Source of the DNA: Dehalococcoidia bacterium
GTDB lineage: Bacteria > Chloroflexota > Dehalococcoidia > Dehalococcoidales > Fen-1064
Length of the DNA stretch: 49,691 bases
Assembly (NCBI GenBank): GCA_011171075.1
Contig: DUFD01000024.1
Coordinates: 1 to 49,691, forward strand
Reading direction: 5' to 3'
The notes beneath the pieces were generated by a model, which saw nothing but the letters and a program-made list of their open reading frames with translations, did not search any database and was not told the origin of the DNA. The position numbers and the translations under genes were made by a program. Position 1 is the stretch's first letter, and each line of letters begins with the position of its first letter. Positions 34,932-41,671 of this stretch are shown here, in pieces.

Positions 34932-35468
34932 ATGCACGCGGAACAAGCAGGACTTCTGGGACTAATGGTGGCCGGCGGTGCCCTGGTCATCGCCAGCTAT
35001 ATCCACGGCTTTCTCACGCACCCCTCCACCCGCAGTAACGCCTGGGGTGGCGTACCGGCAAAGCTGAAACCCCTTTATGTCACCTCTATGATGTTAGCTG
35101 CCCTCGGCTATTTCGCTTTTGCCTATTTCATACTATTCAGTCTGAACCCGGCTGAAGTCCTGATTGCCGACCGCTTCGGCTTTGTCGTCTTCTTCGCTAT
35201 ATTTGCGGTCATTCTCGTGCCCTCGGCACTGTGGATGCCCCTCACCTTCGCTATGCTCGCCCGCCCAGGCAAAGGCCTATGGCTGGCAGTACGGCTCACA
35301 CTGGCCCTGGTCGGGTTAGCCTCCATAGCCCTGCTTGTCACCCTCCTCACACTCAATACGCGTGAGCCAGCGATTGCCTATCGGGCTGCTGTCGGGGGCG
35401 CGGCTGCGTTCTGCCTGCAAACGGCAGTGCTGGATATGCTGGTATGGCCGGCGTTCTTTAAGACGTGA
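34932..35468 (+). CDS. Five-helix membrane protein following catalase
   Basis: A 178-residue hydrophobic protein with about five transmembrane segments (approximately 5-27, 48-70, 80-104, 112-137 and 150-172). I do not recognise the family. It starts 11 nt after the catalase stop and is almost certainly co-transcribed with it. No ribosome site is clear; translation may be coupled. The convergent FAD oxidoreductase gene ends 30 nt further on. Confidence 0.75.
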   Translation: MHAEQAGLLGLMVAGGALVIASYIHGFLTHPSTRSNAWGGVPAKLKPLYVTSMMLAALGYFAFAYFILFSLNPAEVLIADRFGFVVFFAIFAVILVPSALWMPLTFAMLARPGKGLWLAVRLTLALVGLASIALLVTLLTLNTREPAIAYRAAVGGAAAFCLQTAVLDMLVWPAFFKT

Positions 35469-35498
35469 GCGGAAATAGACCGCCTGTATACAGTTACC

Positions 35499-36926
35499 CT
35501 AAAGCACCTCACGAAGCGCTCGCCGGGCGGCATGGTATCCACACATGCCATGCACACCTGCCCCCGGCGGCATTGACGAAGAGCAAAGATAGACCCCTTT
35601 GAGAGGCGTGGCATATGCGCGCCACTGCCCCATGGGTCTGACCAGGAGCCGTATCGGGTTCTGCACTCCTCCGGCAATATCTCCCCCGACGAAGTTGGAG
35701 TTATATGCCTCCATAGCGGCCGTATTCATCACGTGGCGTGCAAGAATGATATCTCGAAAACCCGGGGCGAAACGCTCTATCTGGGACTCAATCCTGGCCG
35801 ACATGTCGAAAGTGGAGCCGTTCGGGACGTGGCAATACGCCCAGGCAACCTGCTTTCCTTCCGGGGAGCGTGAGGGGTCGAAAAGGCTCTGCTGTGCCAG
35901 GAGAACCAGCGGCTTCTCCGGGTGCTTTCCTTTCCAGACCTCACCCTCCGCCTCGGCGATTTCCTCGAAGGTACCGCCGACATGCACGGTAGCCGCCCGC
36001 AGACATTCCGGGGCCTTCCATGGAATCGGCCCTTCCAGGGCCCAGTCCATCTTGAACACACCCGGCCCATGTCGATGTCTCAGAAGACGCTGTCCATAAT
36101 CGAAGGGCAGCCTATCAGCAACGATAGTCGCCAGTTGTCGGGGGGCAACATCAAGCAGGATTGCCTTTGCCCCCGGTAGTTCATCCAGCGACCGTACTTC
36201 AACTCCTGTACGCACTTCCCCGCCCAGGGAAACAAGATACTGCACCATGGCATCAGCAATATTCTGCGACCCGCCCTTTATCACCGGCCAGCCGACCGCG
36301 TGAGCGGTCGCACTCATCACCAGCCCGAAAGAAGACACGGCGAACCTGTCCAGGGGCAGGATGGAATGTGCCGCCATGCCACCGAAAAGGGCACGCGCTC
36401 TATCCTCTTCGAACCGCCTCCGAACAAGTTTGCTGGCGGATTGCATTGCCAGGGTGCCAAATCGCATTAAAGTGAGGGGGTGCCGGGGGAAATGCAGTGG
36501 TCCCAGAATATCTTCAATCAGCTTCTCCCAGTCCCTGACCAGCGGCCACATGAGCTCGCGGTAGCTCCGTGAGTCCGGCCCCAGTGTCTCAGCAGTAGCC
36601 TCTATGGAGCGTTCCAGCAGCACAGCCGTGCCGTCATCCAGTGGATGGGCCAGTTGAGCCGGCGAATGAACCAGTTCAAGCCCGTATGGAGATAGGTCAA
36701 TTGAGCGGAAAAAAGGTGAGGCTGCTGCCATGGGATGAACCGCCGCCCCGATATCATGAATAAAACCGGGTAGCGTTATTTCACTGGAGCGAAGACCACC
36801 GCCAACCGTCTCCCTGGCTTCCAGTACCAGCACCGAACGACCTGAGCGGGCCAGCGTAATCGCCGCCGCCAGTCCATTTGGCCCTGAACCCACTACTATA
36901 GCGTCATATTCGAGCTTAACTGGCAT
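35499..36926 (-). CDS. Phytoene-desaturase-like FAD oxidoreductase
   Basis: A 475-residue flavoprotein of the CrtI/PYROXD2-like NAD(P)/FAD amine-oxidase superfamily. The FAD dinucleotide motif VVGSGPNGLAAAITLARSG is at about 11-29 and continues with VLVLEARETVGGGLRS. The C-terminal motif GVYLCSSSMPPGAGVHGMCG (20 residues) is the FAD-contact region. Whether it acts on a carotenoid, retinoid or another lipid is unknown; being last in the heliorhodopsin-led operon makes a retinoid or carotenoid link tempting but unproven. Its start overlaps the STAS gene by 11 nt. Confidence 0.85.
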   Translation of the reverse strand: MPVKLEYDAIVVGSGPNGLAAAITLARSGRSVLVLEARETVGGGLRSSEITLPGFIHDIGAAVHPMAAASPFFRSIDLSPYGLELVHSPAQLAHPLDDGTAVLLERSIEATAETLGPDSRSYRELMWPLVRDWEKLIEDILGPLHFPRHPLTLMRFGTLAMQSASKLVRRRFEEDRARALFGGMAAHSILPLDRFAVSSFGLVMSATAHAVGWPVIKGGSQNIADAMVQYLVSLGGEVRTGVEVRSLDELPGAKAILLDVAPRQLATIVADRLPFDYGQRLLRHRHGPGVFKMDWALEGPIPWKAPECLRAATVHVGGTFEEIAEAEGEVWKGKHPEKPLVLLAQQSLFDPSRSPEGKQVAWAYCHVPNGSTFDMSARIESQIERFAPGFRDIILARHVMNTAAMEAYNSNFVGGDIAGGVQNPIRLLVRPMGQWRAYATPLKGVYLCSSSMPPGAGVHGMCGYHAARRALREVL

Positions 36927-38019
36927 GAGATTTGCGATTCTGGCGATCTCTCATCAGCCTTCCGAGCCACCTGAAAGGCATGTAGAGCATCGTCCTGATT
37001 TGGGCATTGTACCAGACGTTACCCGCCTGCGACCATTGCATCCAGGTGTCCACGCACCTGATATCAACATCGACCTCGGTCGGCACACCGAGGTGTTCAG
37101 CCAGCGAGGTCAGCAGATAAGTCCATATCCCGGTCTGCATCTTGGAGCCAATCGTGCGGAAGGCGACTTCATAGACAGGGTCATTGGCTCGCGCCAGTCC
37201 GACAATCTGCATGGTAATCGAATCACCCTCCTCAAAAGCGCTGAAGTTCACCCAGCCCGACTCAGGGTGTCCCTGCGGCGTGATGAAGGTGAACGATTTA
37301 TCATCGGCATAAAGCACCATCACGCCGGTCGATACCGGACCGCCCGGTGTTGATGAATCTATCAGCACCACCTCACCCGGCTGAATGCCGGCCGGTGAGG
37401 GGTAGAAACGGTTGAAAGAAGGCTGCAGGCTGGGAAAGTTGCTCTTCAGGGCATGGATAACGTCCTCAGGGGTTGTATCGGTCTTGTCTACGCGCAATCG
37501 ATAGGTCTTCTGCCACAGTTGACCAAAGCCATTGACCGGACCGACAACACGCCGTCCTTTCATGTTGATATTGATTGCCTCCGGCGGCATCGGTGGTACG
37601 CTCAACCGTGCAACAGGCCTCGCCCAGAACGATATATCACGCGGGGTGCTCTGCACAGATTCTCGTGAAACATCATCATCTGGAGAGGCCCCTGCAAGCG
37701 AATACGCATCTTCCCGTCTCTCATAGACAGTTACTGCCCTGTCCAGTCCGGTCACTTTCAGAACAGCCCGGTAATGGTCGTTCACTCCGAAAGCAAGCAA
37801 ACGTTGTCCACGCCGCTTTGCCAAGGCACTCAGTTTGACCAGCATGCTGGCCCCCAGGCCATTGATTAATTCGACCGCGCTGAAATCAAGTATTATGTAA
37901 TGTAACTCATCCCGCGAGCCAGGCGCGCAGGCATCCAGCACCGGCTTTTCATCGTGACTATCGAGCTCAACAGGCAGTTCCACAAGGCACGCCTTGTTTT
38001 CTATCCTGACGGCCTTCAC
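36916..38019 (-). CDS. STAS-domain protein with a large unknown C-terminal domain
   Basis: A 367-residue protein. The first 100 or so residues form a STAS (anti-anti-sigma) domain, recognisable from YIILDFSAVELINGLGASML and the following ALAKRRGQRLLAFGVN. The usual DSSG phosphorylation site reads INGLG, so the phospho-Ser is missing. A linker with PPMPPEA leads to a C-terminal domain of about 210 residues that I cannot name; it includes GPVNGFGQLWQKTY, GVMVLYADDKSFTFITPQGH and GLARANDPVYEVAF. It lies 24 nt downstream of a DegV gene and overlaps the oxidoreductase gene. Confidence 0.75.
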   Translation of the reverse strand: MKAVRIENKACLVELPVELDSHDEKPVLDACAPGSRDELHYIILDFSAVELINGLGASMLVKLSALAKRRGQRLLAFGVNDHYRAVLKVTGLDRAVTVYERREDAYSLAGASPDDDVSRESVQSTPRDISFWARPVARLSVPPMPPEAININMKGRRVVGPVNGFGQLWQKTYRLRVDKTDTTPEDVIHALKSNFPSLQPSFNRFYPSPAGIQPGEVVLIDSSTPGGPVSTGVMVLYADDKSFTFITPQGHPESGWVNFSAFEEGDSITMQIVGLARANDPVYEVAFRTIGSKMQTGIWTYLLTSLAEHLGVPTEVDVDIRCVDTWMQWSQAGNVWYNAQIRTMLYMPFRWLGRLMRDRQNRKSHAS

Positions 38020-38043
38020 AATACCCTCCTTCCCGGGCGGCGC

Positions 38044-38883
38044 TCAATCGCCGACCCTGAGGGCAACCAGTATCACTCCGGGGCCACCGTTGGCACCGAG
38101 GGCAGCACCCATCTTTAAAACAACAATCTTTTTCGCAGGAAAAAGCGAACCAAGCCGCTGCCTGAGTTCAGCTGCCCGTTCGGGCGCCGCACTATGTACA
38201 ATAATCATTTCCCGGACATTGTCTTTAGAACGCACGAAATCGTGGATATGGTCCATCCCACGCGAGACAGCCCGTACCATGCCGGCGCGCACAATCTCGC
38301 CGTCCCGGAACGTAAGTAAAGGCTTCACATTCAGTATGTTGCCGGTTGCTGCAATTGCCCGATTGACACGTCCGCTCCGTGCCAGGTATTTCATCGTATC
38401 AAACATACCGAGCATTTCAATCTGACGGATGGCCCGGTTGGTCTCTTCGAGTATTTCCGGCAGGCGCTTCCCTGCTTTTGCCAGCCTGGCCGCCGCCAGA
38501 ACCGCCAGGGCCAGTCCGCCCGAGTTAAACGTGGAATCAACGACCTCAATCGGGCACGACGACTCGAACATCGCTTTCGCCAGTCGAGCGGAATTACAGG
38601 TACCGCTTATCTTTGACGAGATGTGTATCGATATGATACCGTCGCTGTTCCCGGAATGCTTTGCGTAGATACCTGAGAAATCGGCCGGGGTCGGTTGCGA
38701 GGTGGCCGGATGAGTAGTACTGGTGGTCAGCTTTTTAAAAAACCCGTCACTGTCCAGGTCAATACCATCGCGGTAGACGTCATCGCCAAAGCGGACATAG
38801 ATGGGCACCACCCCGATGTTAAATCTCTTGATTATTTCGGGACTGAGGTCAGCCGTGCTGTCCGTGACAACTTTCACTGCCAT
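38044..38883 (-). CDS. DegV family fatty-acid-binding protein (copy 3), in the heliorhodopsin operon
   Basis: A 279-residue DegV protein: VTDSTADLSPEII, PATSQPTPADFSG, ISSKISGTCNSARLA, VVDSTFNSGG and RSGRVNRAIAATGNILNVKPLL are the family blocks. It starts 13 nt after the heliorhodopsin stop on the same strand, so the two are co-transcribed. A lipid-binding protein beside a lipophilic chromophore protein invites the idea that it handles a membrane lipid or retinoid; this is speculation. It is distinct in sequence from copies 1 and 2. Confidence 0.92.
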   Translation of the reverse strand: MAVKVVTDSTADLSPEIIKRFNIGVVPIYVRFGDDVYRDGIDLDSDGFFKKLTTSTTHPATSQPTPADFSGIYAKHSGNSDGIISIHISSKISGTCNSARLAKAMFESSCPIEVVDSTFNSGGLALAVLAAARLAKAGKRLPEILEETNRAIRQIEMLGMFDTMKYLARSGRVNRAIAATGNILNVKPLLTFRDGEIVRAGMVRAVSRGMDHIHDFVRSKDNVREMIIVHSAAPERAAELRQRLGSLFPAKKIVVLKMGAALGANGGPGVILVALRVGD

Positions 38884-38896
38884 AATCTCATCATCC

Positions 38897-39673
38897 CTAA
38901 ACAGGTCGTAGAGTACCGGCGAATACCTGCCAGGCCAGTGCCGACTTAGCCACCAGGCTCAGTATGATATAAGCCCGCTCCCCGTAGAGATAGTCCCGCC
39001 ACCGACCGACCTTTTGGTACTGCAGAACCATGTTTACCGCGAAGCTGTTGAAGAACAGAAAGATGGTGAAAAAGATGGCATACACGAAACCGGGAGGTCC
39101 TCCGGCCTCGTTACCGGAGCCGACCAGATAAATTGCGATAGCCACCCAGGGGATTGCCCCGGCAAATACCCCGAACCAGTACGGAGTCCAGTTAGTCTTT
39201 TCTGTCCGCTGGTTATAAAGCTCCATCAGCCAGCCGAAGAGAATCATGGTCGCGTTTACGGCAAAGATGAGAATAAGACTGGCGATATCATAGATACCGA
39301 CTAGCATGGCGATGACGACAATCATTACCGAAGCGCTCAGGGAATACTCCATCCAGCGGGCGTGGTTGATACCCTTTACCAGATTACGGGCATACCAGCC
39401 AAAAACGCCGGGGGCAGAAATCGAAAAGTGCGCCACCGCCGATATCAGCAGAAATGCCGCCACCACCGGCCCGATAGGCAGCTCGTAAATGGTGTCATGT
39501 GAGGTTACCAGCCTGCCTGCCGCTGGGTCGAACACCTGGAAGGCACTGGTAACCGGCAGCGCAAAATCGCTACTGAGGAGTAGCATGAGAATACCCTGAG
39601 TGAGATGGAAAACACCCATGATGAGGTTGAAGATGCGGAGGCGAGGAATTGATACCCTGCTCCCTACGCTCAT
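38897..39673 (-). CDS. Heliorhodopsin
   Basis: A 258-residue seven-helix retinal protein. Heliorhodopsin hallmarks are HARWMEYSLSAS (helix C; Glu109 as Schiff-base counterion), SLVAKSALAWQVFAGTL (helix G; Lys243 as the retinal Lys) and two buried His, His23 in VFHLTQG and His82 in SAVAHF. These match E107, K241, H23 and H80 of the type protein 48C12, which I know from the literature. Type-1 ion-pump motifs (DTD/DTE/NTQ) are absent. Heliorhodopsins sit N-terminus inside, with slow photocycles, and most act as sensors. The ATG at 39673 has GGGGG 6 nt upstream; the frame extends to TTG 39697. Confidence 0.93.
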   Translation of the reverse strand: MSVGSRVSIPRLRIFNLIMGVFHLTQGILMLLLSSDFALPVTSAFQVFDPAAGRLVTSHDTIYELPIGPVVAAFLLISAVAHFSISAPGVFGWYARNLVKGINHARWMEYSLSASVMIVVIAMLVGIYDIASLILIFAVNATMILFGWLMELYNQRTEKTNWTPYWFGVFAGAIPWVAIAIYLVGSGNEAGGPPGFVYAIFFTIFLFFNSFAVNMVLQYQKVGRWRDYLYGERAYIILSLVAKSALAWQVFAGTLRPV

Positions 39674-39927
39674 AGAACACCCCCTTCCCGGCATCAATGT
39701 GCCCGGATGCTTTGTATTACTCTCCCGAACCGGGAGACTGCTCTCCTACCTCTCAGCAACCTGGCTCACCGGCATGGCCACAACAACTTTGTCGCTTCAC
39801 GACCTTTATCAGGTTATTGCGTAACACGAGGTATAACTTCCTGTAGAGCGGCATGGGAACAGACATATTGGTGAAGAATGCTCTGGCACGAGGCATTTCT
39901 CAATTTCCCCCAACAGATATTATTTGT
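39674..39927 (-). ncRNA. Long structured leader of the heliorhodopsin operon
   Basis: About 254 nt between the predicted transcript start and the start codon. On the minus strand it folds locally: AACCTG near 39815 pairs with CAGGTT near 39760, enclosing GTCG-TGAAG-CGAC; then a GTT-loop hairpin at 39721-39737; then the ribosome site. Parts resemble the 3' half of class I c-di-GMP riboswitches (AAAGG...GCCAGGUUGC) but key bases are missing. No known riboswitch can be assigned. The 407-nt gap to msrA has no gene I can support. Confidence 0.4.
39721..39737 (-). repeat. GTT-loop hairpin upstream of heliorhodopsin
   Basis: A perfect 7-bp stem (TCTCCCG and CGGGAGA) with a 3-nt loop, 47 nt before the start codon. 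The core CTCCCGGTTCGGG is identical to the apical part of the putative SECIS hairpin in msrA about 900 nt upstream. Confidence 0.6.
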
Positions 39928-39933
39928 CCCGCA

Positions 39934-39963
39934 TATATAACATAATTAGGGAATACTTGGCAA
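39934..39963 (-). promoter_or_regulatory. Promoter for the heliorhodopsin operon
   Basis: On the minus strand: TTGCCA (39963-39958), 18-nt spacer, TATATA (39939-39934). It is the best candidate in the gap between heliorhodopsin and msrA. Confidence 0.5.
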
Positions 39964-40080
39964 GCCATTACAGGTGCGACAGGACAAACAGCCTTGCCCG
40001 GTTTAATCCAGCAATCAAGAGGCGCCCTGCCGTCAATAGAATAAGCAGCAAAATATCAACCTCAATACTAATATTATAGT

Positions 40081-40770
40081 TTACAAGTCGCCAGGTAATC
40101 GTTTGCGAGCTATTTCGAGGAGACGGGATTCAAGCAACGGGGACAAACCGAAGGAACTCAGCCGTTCCTCCAGAGATTCCAGCGAGCCGTAACCACCAAG
40201 AAGACTATTAATGCACGCCACGACCGTGGAGTCTACAAAATCGCCGAAGTCTGGGTATATCGTACGCAATTCCTTCATCAGCTCTCGGGACTGTTGAAGG
40301 TAATACTTCTGGTGGTAGTCTTCAGCCAGGTAAAACTCCGAAAACGGTGTAATTTCGGTCAGGACTGTTCGTCCCGTCTCAGCCTCTCTCTGTTGTTTGG
40401 TCGCCGTGGCCAGACGGCGCTGCTCATCGTTATGGTAAAAAATGATAGACCGGTACTGCATTGACCATGGCCGTACCGTTGAACTGTGACTGTCCCAGAA
40501 GACCTTCAGCAGTTCACCATAGGAGATTTTATTCGGGTCATAGTCAATCTGTATCGTCTCAGAATGGTCGCCAGTGTTATTATAGGTGGGGCTATCAGTC
40601 GTGCCACCGGCATAACCCACCCGGGTACGAACCACCCCATAGAGACCCCCGAACCGGGAGTCAGGTCCCCAGAATCAGCCCAGGGCAAAGGTGGCTGTCT
40701 CTATTTTCTCTGGAACATTATCATCGACTGGCCGCCTAGAGATATCAGGCATCGGTGCACTACCTGTCAT
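40081..40770 (-). CDS. msrA: Peptide methionine sulfoxide reductase A, selenocysteine-containing (TGA at 40677-40675)
   Basis: Reduces methionine-S-sulfoxide in proteins. Read from ATG 40770 (or ATG 40752), the frame gives 229 residues if one TGA is read as Sec (U). Around it the protein is ATFALG-U-FWGPDSRFGG, aligning exactly with the MsrA active site GCFWGxE/D, so TGA sits at the catalytic Cys. The rest is standard MsrA: VVRTRVGYAGGTTDSPTYNN, GDHSETIQIDYDP, FWDSHSST and YRSIIFYHNDEQ. A fold matching a bacterial SECIS follows the TGA. Without readthrough only a fragment from GTG 40635, lacking the active site, would be made. Confidence 0.85.
40641..40670 (-). promoter_or_regulatory. Putative bacterial SECIS element in msrA
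   Basis: On the minus strand, 4 nt after the TGA: GGGGACC (40670-40664) pairs with GGTCTCT (40647-40641) with two G-U pairs; after a 3-4 nt bulge, TCCCG pairs with CGGGG around a GTT loop. The apical loop with G-U lies about 20 nt after the UGA, the spacing seen in E. coli fdhF. One G is shared between the two stems, so the exact fold is uncertain. Confidence 0.7.
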
Positions 40771-40964
40771 CGTATCATCCCTGTCTCTGAATTCACTGCT
40801 CTATATTCATGCCTATCATAAGGTACGGGCAGTTTTATGTATGTGACTATTATCTCATTATGCCTGGCCGACCGATTAACGAAATTATTCCCTATTCAAC
40901 GGGCATGGTATATACTGGAAGGCGGTTAGCTTTTCTATCGATACCAAAAAGTTGGAACGATGAA

Positions 40965-41636
40965 ATGAGAGTACAAACAGTACACCGTTATCGGTTCGAC
41001 CAACTGTCAAGGTATCTGGCTGTTTGCGGGGTACTGGCTCCCGTGGCGATAATCTCCTTTGTGCTTATGGGGGCATCGGTCACACCGGGCTACAGCCATA
41101 TCACCGACACCATAAGCAAGCTTGCGTCGCCAGGAGCACCCCACCCGGAATGGATGAATGCCGGTTTCATATCGTACGGCGTTTTAATGATTTGCCTGTC
41201 TTTTGCAGTAAGGCGATGTCTTCCCCAGCGAGCCGGAAACACCGCAGTCTGGCTAATGATAGTTATTCACGGTGTGGGTATTATCCTGGCCGCCGTATTT
41301 CCCTACGACCTGTCGATAATTGACGGCATACACTCAGTGGAGGGAATATTACATCACCTCGTATCGATTATGAGCTGTGTGGCGTTCATTATCAGTATGC
41401 TGATAATAGACAGGATAGTATCAGCGGAACCTGAATGGCGTACCGTCACGAGACTATCCTTTTTGGCTATCTTCGTTGTCTACGTACTGTTTGTACTCTC
41501 CCTATTCCCGGTTGTCAGAGAGATTGAAGGAGCACTGCAACGAGCTTCCGCCCTTGCCATGATTACCTACATCGAAGCTCTCTCCCTCAGGTGTCTTACT
41601 CTTTCCAAAGCATTTTCAAGCATTAGTAATAATTGA
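40965..41636 (+). CDS. DUF998 integral membrane protein (copy 2)
   Basis: A 223-residue membrane protein of about six helices, paralogous to the one at 6550. The shared core is TPGYSHITDTISKLASPGAPHPEW (written split: TPGYSHITDTIS and KLASPGAPHPEW). The frame is open upstream to 40809; I chose ATG 40965 because it gives the same length as the paralogue and a short N-terminus before the first helix, although only a weak GGA is nearby. It is divergent from msrA. Function unknown. Confidence 0.78.
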   Translation: MRVQTVHRYRFDQLSRYLAVCGVLAPVAIISFVLMGASVTPGYSHITDTISKLASPGAPHPEWMNAGFISYGVLMICLSFAVRRCLPQRAGNTAVWLMIVIHGVGIILAAVFPYDLSIIDGIHSVEGILHHLVSIMSCVAFIISMLIIDRIVSAEPEWRTVTRLSFLAIFVVYVLFVLSLFPVVREIEGALQRASALAMITYIEALSLRCLTLSKAFSSISNN

Positions 41637-41664
41637 AAAGCCCGAAGAGTTTCTTCGGGCTTTT
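41636..41664 (+). terminator. Bidirectional intrinsic terminator
   Basis: A perfect 13-bp inverted repeat, AAAAGCCCGAAGA and TCTTCGGGCTTTT with a GTT loop, beginning at the last base of the DUF998 stop codon and ending 7 nt before the stop of the convergent acyl-CoA dehydrogenase. A- and T-runs on both sides suit both directions. Confidence 0.92.
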
Positions 41665-41671
41665 CTCGCTT

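Noticed and set aside
39674-39697. Longer heliorhodopsin start at TTG 39697
   Set aside because: The purine-rich ribosome site lies between 39697 and 39673, and the extra residues do not resemble heliorhodopsin N-termini.
39600-39824. A plus-strand open frame opposite the heliorhodopsin start
   Set aside because: It is antisense to the clear heliorhodopsin gene and has no ribosome site or known motif.
39674-39830. A true c-di-GMP class I riboswitch
   Set aside because: Only scattered segments match; the GCAAACC and GACGCAAAGCC blocks are missing. It is reported as an unassigned structured leader instead.
40081-40635. A truncated MsrA pseudogene starting at GTG 40635
   Set aside because: The frame continues upstream with perfect MsrA sequence except for one TGA exactly at the catalytic Cys, and a SECIS-like hairpin follows. 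A selenoprotein explains this better than decay.
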